NCBI GenBank assembly: GCA_015060335.1
Contig: SUYR01000016.1
Coordinates: forward strand, 1-64,000
Reading direction: 5' to 3'
Length of the DNA stretch: 64,000 nucleotides
From: Bacteroidales bacterium
Lineage (GTDB): Bacteria; Bacteroidota; Bacteroidia; Bacteroidales; UBA932
Of this stretch, positions 1 to 7,376 are shown in pieces. The notes beneath the pieces were generated by a model. The model had not been told where the DNA came from. It searched no databases and saw nothing but the letters and a program-made list of their open reading frames with translations. Positions within the stretch are counted from its first letter, which is position 1, and every line of letters starts with the position of its first letter. The position numbers were made by a program, and so were the translations under genes.

Positions 1-137
1 CTGATGTTGATGTACTCCTTAAGTGAAAGGTTATACTTCCTCTGCGAAGGATTCTTCTCTTTCCACTCTCGATAAAAGTCTCTGATGATTTGTTCTCTCT
101 TCTTGATGTCTTCAATTGTGTGCCCTACAGGTATCAT
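1..137 (-). CDS. 5' end of an unrecognised protein, cut by the window edge
   Basis: Reverse-strand reading frame starting at an ATG at 137-135 and open to the window edge (45 codons seen). It begins MIPVGHTIEDIKK and is rich in charged residues, with no signal peptide or membrane segment. I do not recognise the family. Upstream on the same strand is TAATTTTG (168-161), which fits the Bacteroidota -7 element. Support that it is a real gene: its first codons and upstream region are repeated at about 941-1117, where the frame is broken by a stop, as expected for a decayed copy. Function unknown. Confidence 0.55.
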   Translation of the reverse strand, partial: MIPVGHTIEDIKKREQIIRDFYREWKEKNPSQRKYNLSLKEYINI

Positions 138-258
138 AATAGGTTCATATTAGTTTCAGGCAAAATTAATATGTGTATGTGCCAGAGCGCGATAAATGGA
201 TTGTTTTCTGTGGGATGTTTCGTATATTTACACAGACAAATCGGAATTCAACGGTTTA
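81..258. repeat. Direct repeat, left copy (R1)
   Basis: About 175 bp that recur 860 bp downstream at about 941-1117 in the same orientation. The best conserved part (131-191 against 991-1051) is identical over about 60 bp and covers the start codon and upstream region of the reverse-strand gene at 137. The two copies bracket the gene at 326-868. Confidence 0.8.
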
Positions 259-325
259 ATCTTGCAGTATATGTTAGAATTAGCGATGATTAGGATTATT
301 GTTTTATAATTAGATTGTAGTTAAT

Positions 326-868
326 ATGAATAAACGCCTTGTGTTATTGTCTAGTTTTCTCCTGGTTTCTTTGGCTGCTTATGCACAGTATCCATATAAA
401 TGGCAAATCGGGGGTACAATGGGGTTTGGAGGTACAAGCTATACAGGTGGGGGCGACCCAACGATGAGTTTAACGATTGGCTTCAATAAGGCAGTCCAGA
501 ATACAAAGTGGAGATGGGGTGTTGAAGCAGGAATTATGAATCAAGGAATGGTGGATTATTTCTTCGAAGATGATGCGCCCGACACATTTGTCCGTCCGAA
601 CTTCGAGTATGTTGGAGCCATTGCTGATTACAGTCTCTTCTCGAATGTAGAAGGATTAAACATTTTTGCAAGGGGTGGCTTTGCTCCTGCCCATCAAAGA
701 GACTTATATGTTTATCATTCTGAAGACAGATTCACTGCCTTGGGATTGATTGGCGTCGGAGCTGACTATTATTTTAACAAAGTAATGATTACCGGCTATA
801 TATCAACAAGTGGTATTGTCACAATACAAGTCAGTTATGGCTGGTGGTTTGGTAAAAGATGCAAATGA
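326..868 (+). CDS. Small secreted, probably outer-membrane beta-barrel protein
   Basis: 180 aa. Residues 1-20 form a clear Sec signal peptide ending in AYAQ, typical of Bacteroidota exported proteins. The mature part alternates short polar and aromatic/glycine-rich stretches (e.g. GGTMGFGGTSYTGGG, ADYSLFSNVEGL, YGWWFGKRCK), the pattern of a small outer-membrane barrel; no enzyme motif is seen. It stands alone between the R1 and R2 direct repeats, and its 3' end lies about 70 bp before R2. No named family recognised. It could instead be a periplasmic beta-rich protein. Confidence 0.6.
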   Translation: MNKRLVLLSSFLLVSLAAYAQYPYKWQIGGTMGFGGTSYTGGGDPTMSLTIGFNKAVQNTKWRWGVEAGIMNQGMVDYFFEDDAPDTFVRPNFEYVGAIADYSLFSNVEGLNIFARGGFAPAHQRDLYVYHSEDRFTALGLIGVGADYYFNKVMITGYISTSGIVTIQVSYGWWFGKRCK

Positions 869-940
869 AAATCCTCGCTTAGCCGCCCATTGATAAGATA
901 GGGTTGGGTTGGCTTTCCTCATCCATGAAATTTGCATGAT

Positions 941-997
941 TTAGATTATCTGTTCTCTCTTCTAGATGTCTTCAACTGTATGTCCTTCTGGTATCAT
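941..997 (-). pseudogene. Decayed copy of the 5' end of the gene at 1-137
   Basis: Reverse-strand remnant inside R2. The start codon and the following residues parallel the gene at 137-1 (V to E, I to V changes), but codon 12 is TAG. Further in-phase similarity (KREQII) follows and ends in a second stop near 941. No room is left for a functional product. Confidence 0.65.
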
Positions 998-1117
998 AAT
1001 AGGTTCATATTAGTTTCAGGCAAAATTAATATGTGTATGTGCCAGAGCGCGATACAATGGATGATTCCCTCGTAAATGTTTCATATATTTGCTCCGGTAA
1101 ATCGGAATTTTACCGTC
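941..1117. repeat. Direct repeat, right copy (R2), carrying a decayed gene start
   Basis: Second copy of R1. On the reverse strand it keeps the ATG (997-995) and reads MIPEGHTVEDI before a TAG stop at 964-962, so the first ~11 codons of the gene at 1-137 are duplicated and then broken. The upstream part, including the TAATTTTG promoter-like element, is conserved. After about 1117 similarity is lost and palindromes begin. Confidence 0.8.
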
Positions 1118-1390
1118 ATCCCCGACCTGATCGGGGATCTGACAATTGGTTGAAACAATCAACCCCGAATGGCATGATTATTCTGAGTCTATTATGACTG
1201 ATCCTGATGAACTATAGATGCCCGGTCGAGCCGGGCATGACGTAACTGGTAACTAGAGCCGGGCATGACGTAACTGGTAACTAAATTCCAATTTTGCTGA
1301 CGGCTTTTTGTTGTCCATGAAAACGGGGGTTTTCGTGGATAAGACCATTAAAATGAGCCTGCCGTCCAATAAAAGGGGCGTTTTTGTGGA
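1118..1390. repeat. Palindrome-rich intergenic spacer upstream of fumarase
   Basis: The gap 869-1477 carries R2 and then a run of small structures. (1) An 8-bp perfect stem ATCCCCGA/TCGGGGAT at 1118-1138. (2) An 8-bp perfect stem ATGCCCGG/CCGGGCAT at 1218-1238. (3) A 28-bp unit repeated twice head to tail at 1228-1255 and 1256-1283; its first copy shares the right arm of stem 2. (4) Two related hairpins: TCCATGAAAAC/GTTTTCGTGGA at 1314-1339 and a weaker one at 1365-1390. These resemble REP-type palindromes. No convincing gene is present. Confidence 0.7.
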
Positions 1391-1409
1391 TGTGGTCCGG
1401 GATATTTGT

Positions 1410-1417
1410 TATATTTG
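1410..1417 (+). promoter_or_regulatory. -7 promoter element for the fumarase gene
   Basis: TATATTTG fits the Bacteroidota -7 consensus TAnnTTTG and lies 60 bp before the fumarase ATG. A TTTTTG at 1381-1386 could serve as the -33 element, but the 23-bp spacing is longer than the usual 19-21, and it falls in the right arm of the hairpin at 1365-1390. Confidence 0.5.
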
Positions 1418-1477
1418 CATGATGTCTTGAGATTTCTCGAGATGACGGATTGAAATATAAACTAATACTATACAAAA

Positions 1478-3100
1478 ATGGCTGAATTTAAGTATGCACC
1501 AATGTTTCAGCTTGGCGAGGACAAGACTGAATATTACAAGATTCCGGGTTCGGAGCAGTATGTGAGTACAGGCGATTTTGAGGGACATGAGATCCTGAAG
1601 ATCGAGAAGGAAGGTCTCACAGTGATGGCTAATACGGCTTTCCGTGATGTTTCGTTCATGCTTCGTCCTGAACATAATGAGATGGTAGCCAAGATCCTTA
1701 ATGATCCTGAGGCTTCAGAGAATGACAAATATGTGGCACTGACCTTCCTCCGCAATGCAGAGGTGGCATGTAAAGGCAAGCTTCCATTCTGTCAGGATAC
1801 CGGTACTGCCATCATCCACGGCGAGAAGGGACAGCAGGTCTGGACAGGTTATTGCGACGAAGAGGCTCTTTCTCTCGGAGTATATAAGACATATACTGAA
1901 GAGAATCTCCGTTATTCGCAGAATGCTCCTCTTACAATGTACGATGAGGTAAACACCAAGTGCAACCTGCCTGCACAGATCGATATTGAGGCGACTCATG
2001 GCGCTGAGTATCACTTCCTTTGTGTGACAAAGGGTGGTGGATCTGCAAACAAGACATATCTCTATCAGGAGACAAAGGCGATCCTCAATCCGCAGACTCT
2101 CGTTCCGTTCCTCGTAGCCAAGATGAAGACTCTCGGAACAGCAGCATGTCCTCCATACCACGTTGCCTTCGTTATCGGTGGTACTTCTGCTGAGAAGAAC
2201 CTGCTCACAGTGAAGCTTGCTTCAACCAAGTTCTATGACGAACTCCCTACGACAGGTGACGAGACAGGACGCGCATTCCGTGATGTCGAGCTTGAGAAAC
2301 TCGTCCTGGATGAGGCTCATAAGATCGGCCTCGGCGCGCAGTTCGGCGGAAAGTACTTCGCTCACGACGTACGTATCATCCGTCTCCCACGCCACGGTGC
2401 AAGCTGCCCTGTAGGTCTCGGAGTCAGCTGCTCTGCTGACCGCAACATCAAGGCGAAGATCAATAAGGACGGTATCTGGATCGAGAAACTTGATGACAAT
2501 CCTGCACGTCTCATTCCTGAGGAACTCCGTCAGGCAGGCGAGGGCGAGGCTGTGAAGATCAATCTCGACCAGCCTATGAAGGATATTCTTGCAGAACTTA
2601 CAAAGTATCCGGTTTCTACACGTCTGAGCCTCAACGGTACAATCATCGTAGGCCGCGACATAGCTCATGCAAAAATCAAGGAGCGCCTTGACAGGGGAGA
2701 GGAAATGCCTCAGTATCTCAAGGATCATCCTATCTATTATGCAGGTCCTGCGAAGACTCCTGCTGGAATGGCATGTGGCTCAATGGGCCCTACTACTGCA
2801 GGTCGTATGGACTCCTATGTTGACCTGTTCCAGAGCCATGGCGGCAGCATGATCATGCTTGCGAAGGGTAACCGCGCACAGTGCGTTACTGATGCTTGTC
2901 AGAAATATGGCGGATTCTACCTTGGCTCTATCGGAGGTCCTGCAGCTATCCTTGCTCAGAACAACATCAAGAGCATCGAGTGTGTAGAGTACCCTGAGCT
3001 TGGAATGGAGGCTATCTGGAAGATCCATGTTGAGGATTTCCCTGCATTCATCCTTGTGGATGACAAGGGCAATGACTTCTTCAAGAAGCTGGGTCTGTAA
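1478..3100 (+). CDS. Fumarate hydratase, class I (iron-sulfur)
   Basis: 540 aa, the length of two-domain class I fumarases (FumA/FumB type) with the alpha part (about 1-320) fused to the beta part (about 340-540). It interconverts fumarate and L-malate in the reductive branch that makes succinate/propionate in Bacteroidales. Visible family motifs are FCQDTGTA (Cys105, probable [4Fe-4S] ligand), [19 protein letters not shown], and [16 protein letters not shown] in the beta domain. Cytoplasmic and probably oxygen-sensitive. Monocistronic: its own -7 element is upstream and a tRNA gene with its own promoter follows. Not the class II (FumC) family. Confidence 0.95.
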   Translation: MAEFKYAPMFQLGEDKTEYYKIPGSEQYVSTGDFEGHEILKIEKEGLTVMANTAFRDVSFMLRPEHNEMVAKILNDPEASENDKYVALTFLRNAEVACKGKLPFCQDTGTAIIHGEKGQQVWTGYCDEEALSLGVYKTYTEENLRYSQNAPLTMYDEVNTKCNLPAQIDIEATHGAEYHFLCVTKGGGSANKTYLYQETKAILNPQTLVPFLVAKMKTLGTAACPPYHVAFVIGGTSAEKNLLTVKLASTKFYDELPTTGDETGRAFRDVELEKLVLDEAHKIGLGAQFGGKYFAHDVRIIRLPRHGASCPVGLGVSCSADRNIKAKINKDGIWIEKLDDNPARLIPEELRQAGEGEAVKINLDQPMKDILAELTKYPVSTRLSLNGTIIVGRDIAHAKIKERLDRGEEMPQYLKDHPIYYAGPAKTPAGMACGSMGPTTAGRMDSYVDLFQSHGGSMIMLAKGNRAQCVTDACQKYGGFYLGSIGGPAAILAQNNIKSIECVEYPELGMEAIWKIHVEDFPAFILVDDKGNDFFKKLGL

Positions 3101-3109
3101 TATATTAGG

Positions 3110-3139
3110 TTGCAGAAATACAAAATTGTTGTATCTTTG
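3110..3139 (+). promoter_or_regulatory. Promoter of tRNA-Gln
   Basis: TTG (3110-3112), 19 bp, TATCTTTG (3132-3139), matching the Bacteroidota -33/-7 pattern. It starts just after the fumarase stop and ends 10 bp before the tRNA. Confidence 0.7.
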
Positions 3140-3149
3140 CAGCCGGAAT

Positions 3150-3223
3150 TGAGATATGGTGTAACGGTAGCACTACAGATTTTGGTTCTGTCTGTCCAGG
3201 TTCGAATCCTGGTATCTCAACCA
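3150..3223 (+). tRNA. tRNA-Gln (TTG)
   Basis: Cloverleaf with acceptor arms TGAGATA (3150-3156) and TATCTCA (3213-3219), an anticodon loop with TTG in CAGATTTTGGTTCTG, and T-loop GGTTCGAATCC. The sequence after the discriminator A (3220) reads CCA, so CCA appears to be encoded. Confidence 0.95.
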
Positions 3224-3231
3224 AAACGATC

Positions 3232-3272
3232 AAACCCTGAAAGACGCGTGAGCGAAACTTTCAGGGTTTATT
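3232..3272. terminator. Bidirectional terminator between tRNA-Gln and the YqaA operon
   Basis: Perfect 12-bp stem AAACCCTGAAAG (3232-3243) / CTTTCAGGGTTT (3258-3269) with a 14-nt loop and T-rich flanks on both strands. It can end the tRNA transcript and the convergent reverse-strand operon. Confidence 0.85.
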
Positions 3273-3273
3273 C

Positions 3274-3711
3274 TTAAAATAGTCCGTATATAAGATTCCA
3301 GACGAGGAAACGTGCGAACTTTCCGATAAGAAGCAGGACCATGGTCCACATAGGACGGGTCTTGTAGAATCCAAGGGCTATGGCTATGACATCACCGATG
3401 AACGGGATCCATGCTGTCAGGGCAAGCCAGACTCCATAACGGTCGATTTTGGCTTTTTGTCTGGCAAGTGTTTCCGGCTTGACTTTGAACCATTTTTCAA
3501 TCCATTCCCATTTGCCGATCCAGCCTATCCAGTAGGTCAGCACGCTTCCCAGCCAATTACCGAGTGTGCCGACTATGAGACAGCCTGCCGGATTACCGGT
3601 CGCAGCAAGTATTGCAAGGTATAGGGCGTCTGAACTGAACGGGAATATAGTCGCCGCCAGAAAGGTTCCGATAAACAGACCCATCAGCCCGAGTCCTTCA
3701 AGCCATTCCAT
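3274..3711 (-). CDS. YqaA/DedA-like small membrane protein (VTT domain)
   Basis: 145 aa integral membrane protein with about four hydrophobic segments. Its pattern (GTFLAATIFPFSSDALYLA, then GNWLGSVLTYWIGW, then a late GDVIAIALGFYK) matches the YqaA branch of the DedA/SNARE-associated family. Family members are proposed lipid-related transporters or scramblases of the inner membrane; the exact role here is unknown. It is the last gene of the reverse operon ACT protein - UPF0210 - TadA - this gene, 9 nt after tadA, followed by the bidirectional terminator. Confidence 0.8.
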   Translation of the reverse strand: MEWLEGLGLMGLFIGTFLAATIFPFSSDALYLAILAATGNPAGCLIVGTLGNWLGSVLTYWIGWIGKWEWIEKWFKVKPETLARQKAKIDRYGVWLALTAWIPFIGDVIAIALGFYKTRPMWTMVLLLIGKFARFLVWNLIYGLF

Positions 3712-3720
3712 AGTACGCTG

Positions 3721-4155
3721 TTAACGTTTGTTTTTGAAAAATTCTGATACAAGACTGCTGCACTCCTGTGCGAGTACTCCGGAGATGACGGTGGTCTTAG
3801 GGTGCATCAGGGAAGGGGAGAACTGGGAGAATCCTCTTTTGGGGTCGGATGCTCCATAGACAACACTTCCTATCTGGGACCACGCAAGCGCCCCAGCGCA
3901 CATAGGACACGGCTCCACAGTCACATATAGTGTACATTCATTGAGATATTTGCCTCCGGTAGCCTCGGTTGCGGCTGTGATGGCTATCATCTCTGCATGT
4001 GCAGTCGGGTCGGCAAGACGCTCTGTCATGTTGTGCCCTTTTGCAATCACCCGTCCGTTCCATACTATGACAGCTCCTATAGGTACTTCGTCCTCGGCTG
4101 CAGCATAGCCTGCTTCACGCAGGGCTTCTCTCATGAATTTTTCGTGATTTTCCAT
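3721..4155 (-). CDS. tadA: tRNA-specific adenosine deaminase TadA
   Basis: 144 aa, typical length for TadA. It converts A34 of tRNA-Arg(ACG) to inosine. The zinc/catalytic motifs are intact: HAE at His53-Glu55 and PCPMCAG with Cys83 and Cys86. Cytoplasmic, expected homodimer. The start lies 1 nt downstream of the UPF0210 stop, so the genes are probably translationally coupled. A guanine or generic nucleoside deaminase is possible, but the length and motif spacing favour TadA. Confidence 0.9.
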   Translation of the reverse strand: MENHEKFMREALREAGYAAAEDEVPIGAVIVWNGRVIAKGHNMTERLADPTAHAEMIAITAATEATGGKYLNECTLYVTVEPCPMCAGALAWSQIGSVVYGASDPKRGFSQFSPSLMHPKTTVISGVLAQECSSLVSEFFKNKR

Positions 4156-4156
4156 A

Positions 4157-5521
4157 TTAGTTCTTGAAACTGTGGATGGGTGCAGGTATGCGGCCCTGAC
4201 GTGATATGAATGCTTCGCAGCTGTATGTGTTCACCGGCATTACAGGAGCATATCCGAGAAGACCTCCGAACTCTACAGAATCTCCTACATCCTTTCCTTC
4301 TACAGGGATTATTCTTACTGCCGTAGTTTTCTGGTTTATCATTCCTATTGCAGCCTCGTCTGCTATTATTCCGGAAATTGTGCTTGCCGGAGTCTTGCCA
4401 GGGATGGCTATCATGTCCAGACCAACTGAGCATACGCATGTCATCGCCTCAAGCTTTTCAATAGTAAGGGCACCACATTCTGCAGCATCAATCATTCCCT
4501 GGTCTTCACTTACCGGTATGAATGCCCCGCTGAGACCTCCTACATATGACGACGCCATAACGCCTCCTTTCTTGACCTGGTCGTTCAACAGAGCGAGAGC
4601 GGCTGTCGTTCCGGGTGCGCCGGCTTTCTCGAGGCCGATTTCCTGAAGAATTTCAGCTACACTGTCTCCGATTGCAGGCGTAGGGGCGAGTGAGAGGTCT
4701 ATGATGCCGAATGGAATTCCTAATCTGCGTGAAGCCTCCTGTGCCACCAGCTGGCCTACACGTGTTATCTTGAACGCAGTCTTCTTGATTGTCTCGCAAA
4801 GAACTTCAAAACTTTCGCCACGGACTTTTTCGAGAGCTACCTTTACCACTCCAGGACCGCTGACTCCTACATTAATTATAGCGTCAGCCTCTGTGACTCC
4901 GTGGAATGCTCCTGCCATGAACGGGTTGTCATCGGGTGCATTGCACAGTACTACAAGCTTTGCGCATGCGAATGAATCCTTGTCGGCAGTCAACTTTGCC
5001 GCCTCCTTTATAGTCTCTCCCATAAGACGTACCGCATCCATGTTTATACCTGTCTTAGTAGAGCCTATGTTGACGCTGCTGCATATCCTTTCTGTGCATG
5101 AAAGAGCCTGTGGGATAGAGGCAATCAGCAACTTGTCGCTTTCTGTAAGTCCTTTTGATACCACTGCAGAATATCCTCCAAGAAAGTTCACTCCCACCTT
5201 CTTTGCCACAGCATCAAGTGTCTTGGCGATTTCAACATAGTCTTCCGGAGTCTTGCAGCATGATGCGCCGACAAGTGAAATCGGAGTAATGGATATTCTC
5301 TTGTTTACAATAGGCACACCATATTCTTTGGAAATATCCTCTGCGGTCTTAGCCAGATTGCCGGCAATCCTGAGTATTTTTTCGGTAATCTTTCCGCATG
5401 TCTCCTTAACAGTACTGCATGCACAGTCAAGAAGGCTGATACCTATGGTGACAGTACGTACGTCAAGGTTGTCGTGCTCTATCATGTTGTTGGTCTCGAT
5501 GACCTCGTGTATGTTGATCAT
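4157..5521 (-). CDS. PFL family protein (UPF0210/DUF711)
   Basis: 454 aa, full length for UPF0210. Recognised by its N-terminus ([20 protein letters not shown]), the internal [12 protein letters not shown] and [18 protein letters not shown] stretches, and the C-terminal [21 protein letters not shown]. The fold is related to pyruvate formate-lyase/glycyl-radical enzymes, but no glycyl-radical loop is expected. The biochemical role is not established in the family. It is encoded 13 nt after the small ACT protein; this two-gene pairing is conserved in many bacteria and suggests joint function, perhaps amino-acid sensing. Confidence 0.9.
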   Translation of the reverse strand: MINIHEVIETNNMIEHDNLDVRTVTIGISLLDCACSTVKETCGKITEKILRIAGNLAKTAEDISKEYGVPIVNKRISITPISLVGASCCKTPEDYVEIAKTLDAVAKKVGVNFLGGYSAVVSKGLTESDKLLIASIPQALSCTERICSSVNIGSTKTGINMDAVRLMGETIKEAAKLTADKDSFACAKLVVLCNAPDDNPFMAGAFHGVTEADAIINVGVSGPGVVKVALEKVRGESFEVLCETIKKTAFKITRVGQLVAQEASRRLGIPFGIIDLSLAPTPAIGDSVAEILQEIGLEKAGAPGTTAALALLNDQVKKGGVMASSYVGGLSGAFIPVSEDQGMIDAAECGALTIEKLEAMTCVCSVGLDMIAIPGKTPASTISGIIADEAAIGMINQKTTAVRIIPVEGKDVGDSVEFGGLLGYAPVMPVNTYSCEAFISRQGRIPAPIHSFKN

Positions 5522-5534
5522 GATGGTATTTCCT

Positions 5535-5807
5535 TTAGATTCTATGCATCTTGTCGAAAATCTCTTCTTTCTGACATTTGATCTGAACGCCGGTCTGCGC
5601 GCCGAGCTTTGTGATCTCGTCGGTCATGGTGGCGTAGTCGATAGTCATTTTGGATGTATCAACTATCATCATCATATTGAAGAAACCCTGAATGATGGTC
5701 TGTGAGATATCCAGAATGTTGATCTGGTTGTCTGCCATATAGGTACATACCTTGGCGATGATGCCGACTGTGTCCTTGCCGACCACTGTGATGATTGTTC
5801 TGTTCAT
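5535..5807 (-). CDS. ACT domain protein (UPF0237)
   Basis: 90 aa, a single ACT domain over the whole length ([20 protein letters not shown], then [20 protein letters not shown]). ACT domains bind small ligands, usually amino acids, and this size class is related to the regulatory domain of GcvR. First gene of the four-gene reverse operon. A TATATTTG (5836-5829, reverse) 20 bp upstream of the start fits the -7 consensus, so the operon starts just after the rpmH terminator. Confidence 0.9.
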   Translation of the reverse strand: MNRTIITVVGKDTVGIIAKVCTYMADNQINILDISQTIIQGFFNMMMIVDTSKMTIDYATMTDEITKLGAQTGVQIKCQKEEIFDKMHRI

Positions 5808-5848
5808 ATGTAAGTCCGTTTAACAATGCAAATATAATTAAAAACAAA

Positions 5849-5874
5849 GAAACCCGGCCTCTCGGTCGGGTTTC
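5849..5874 (-). terminator. Terminator of rpmH
   Basis: Stem GAAACCCG / CGGGTTTC, extendable through a G-T pair to a TCTC loop. On the reverse strand it is followed by a T-rich run (5848 down to about 5838), as for a rho-independent terminator. Confidence 0.8.
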
Positions 5875-5882
5875 CTGTAGTC

Positions 5883-6035
5883 TTACCACCTGTCCTCAGA
5901 TGAGACAGTCAGTTTCTTGCGGCCGCGACGACGGCGAGCAGCCAATACGCGACGTCCGTTTGGAGTCGACATGCGCTCGCGGAAGCCATGTTTGTTGCGA
6001 CGCTTGCGCTGTGATGGTTGGAATGTTCTTTTCAT
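5883..6035 (-). CDS. rpmH: 50S ribosomal protein L34
   Basis: 50 aa: [20 protein letters not shown], then [20 protein letters not shown], ending [10 protein letters not shown]. The start is ATG at 6035-6033 and the stop is TAA at 5885-5883. It is the small, very basic L34 of the large ribosomal subunit, with the diagnostic KRTFQPSxRKRxxxHGFRxRM N-terminus. It has its own strong promoter and terminator, so it is a single-gene unit. It is not next to rnpA or dnaA as in many other phyla. The frame lies antisense to longer spurious forward frames. Confidence 0.97.
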   Translation of the reverse strand: MKRTFQPSQRKRRNKHGFRERMSTPNGRRVLAARRRRGRKKLTVSSEDRW

Positions 6036-6070
6036 ATCTAGATATTTTTATATTTCCACTTTTGGGAGTG

Positions 6071-6101
6071 CAAAGGTAGCATTTTTGAATTTAATTGCAA
6101 A
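6071..6101 (-). promoter_or_regulatory. Promoter of rpmH
   Basis: On the reverse strand: TTTG (6101-6098), 19 bp, TACCTTTG (6078-6071), an exact match to TTTG-N19-TAnnTTTG. The -7 element is about 36 bp before the ATG. Confidence 0.85.
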
Positions 6102-6108
6102 ATATTTT

Positions 6109-6819
6109 TCACTTTTCTATATATATGACCTGCTTTGTCTCAAAGAAAGGGTCATTTGTCCAATTTGATATGCTCCATTGATGTACAGACCCCTTCCTCA
6201 TCTTGTTCTTTGCCATTGCAGTCGATATCTCTTCAGCGAGATCTCCGCCTTTCAGATAGAGTATCCCTTCTGAATATTTGCCCTTTACCCATGGCATGAA
6301 ATTGTCGAGGGATGTGACGGCTCTGGATACTATATAGTCGAATGTTTCAGGCAGGCTCTCGGCTCTCGCATTGACGGCCTTTACATTGCTGAGTTTCAGT
6401 GCTTTGCTGACTTCTGTGGCGACAGTGATCTTTTTACCTATAGAGTCGCATAGTGTAAATTCTGCATGAGGGAACATTATGGCAAGAGGAATTCCAGGGA
6501 ATCCTCCGCCAGTACCGAGGTCAAGTAATTTCAGTGGTTCTGAAAGACTGTAAGGCCCCTCGCCCCGAAGCCTGTCATATACATCCGGCATATGAATCTT
6601 CAGGTATGCGGCAATTCCGAGAGAATGCAGAACATGGTGACGATACAGTTCGTCCATATCCTTGCGTGAAATCACGTTGATCTTGGAGTTCCAGTCTCTG
6701 TATAATTCATCCATCTGACGGAACTGTTCTCTCTGGAGGTCTGTCACCTCGGGAAATTTATCATTTATTATATCAATGAATTCTTGAAATGTCATGGTCT
6801 GATATTTATAATAGTTCAT
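6109..6819 (-). CDS. rsmG: 16S rRNA (guanine-527 N7) methyltransferase RsmG
   Basis: 236 aa class I SAM methyltransferase that modifies G527 of 16S rRNA. The SAM-binding loop LDLGTGGGFPGIPLA is clear, as are the upstream WNSKINVISRKD segment and VSRAVTSLDNFMPWVKGKY. The start ATG overlaps the 3' end of the sigma factor gene by 14 nt, so it is the last gene of the polA - sigma - rsmG reverse operon. The C-terminus (FFETKQVIYIEK) is normal for the family. Confidence 0.95.
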   Translation of the reverse strand: MNYYKYQTMTFQEFIDIINDKFPEVTDLQREQFRQMDELYRDWNSKINVISRKDMDELYRHHVLHSLGIAAYLKIHMPDVYDRLRGEGPYSLSEPLKLLDLGTGGGFPGIPLAIMFPHAEFTLCDSIGKKITVATEVSKALKLSNVKAVNARAESLPETFDYIVSRAVTSLDNFMPWVKGKYSEGILYLKGGDLAEEISTAMAKNKMRKGSVHQWSISNWTNDPFFETKQVIYIEK

Positions 6820-7375
6820 CGGAATAGTCCATCATCTTCAGCAGCATCGCCTTGGCTCTGCGTATTTTGGTTTTGACTGTATTGATAGGCATATCAAGGG
6901 CATCTGAAATCTCCTTATATCCGAAGTTGTCTATCAGATTCATCTTTGCCACGATGTGGTAGTCCCCCTTGAGCTTTTCGATATTGTTCAGCCATTTGTC
7001 ATACTCCTGCTGGGTGATAATGTCTTCCTCTGGATTATGCATTGTGGCAGGGATTTCCTTCAATTCGGTGATGTCTTCGTTGATGGATGTTGTCGGCATA
7101 TAGTTTTTCTCTCTGTCATGTTTGCTGAGGTGATCGAAAGCAGTATTGCGTGCGATACGGTACAGCCATGTGGAGAATTTGTATTCGGTATTGTATGTCC
7201 CTATCTGGCTGAAAGCTTTCTGAAAACTCTCGAGACAGATGTCCTCTATGTCTTCTTTCTGTGCGACATATCGGGATATATGACTGCGTACTCCTACGTT
7301 GTATCGTGTATATAGTACGATGAATGCCGCCTGATTCTGCTCCAATGCCAGCCTGACCAGATCGGCGTCGGGCAT
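6806..7375 (-). CDS. ECF-type RNA polymerase sigma factor
   Basis: 189 aa from the chosen start. Region 2 (RYNVGVRSHISRYV to FSTWLYRIARNTAFDHL) and region 4 (MNLIDNFGYKEISDALDMP, INTVKTKIRRAKAMLLKMM) are both present, with no region 3: the ECF layout. A longer frame starts at 7405 inside polA, but the start at 7375 (MPDADLVRLALEQN) is more likely: it lies 1 nt after the polA stop and gives the usual N-terminus. No anti-sigma gene is adjacent, so this is not a typical FecI-type SusCD regulator. Target promoters unknown. Confidence 0.9.
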   Translation of the reverse strand: MPDADLVRLALEQNQAAFIVLYTRYNVGVRSHISRYVAQKEDIEDICLESFQKAFSQIGTYNTEYKFSTWLYRIARNTAFDHLSKHDREKNYMPTTSINEDITELKEIPATMHNPEEDIITQQEYDKWLNNIEKLKGDYHIVAKMNLIDNFGYKEISDALDMPINTVKTKIRRAKAMLLKMMDYSDELL

Positions 7376-7376
7376 G

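Noticed and set aside
1228..1283. Two 28-bp direct repeats that might suggest a CRISPR array
   Set aside because: The copies are directly adjacent with no spacers and no cas genes are near; they are a tandem duplication next to a palindrome.
1715..2728. Long reverse-strand frames inside the fumarase gene
   Set aside because: The forward frame is a full-length, motif-complete fumarase; the antisense frames have no family features.
4206..5240. Forward frames of 146 and 179 codons antisense to the UPF0210 gene
   Set aside because: Low-complexity Ser/Pro/Thr/Ala content typical of antisense translation; the reverse-strand gene is clear.
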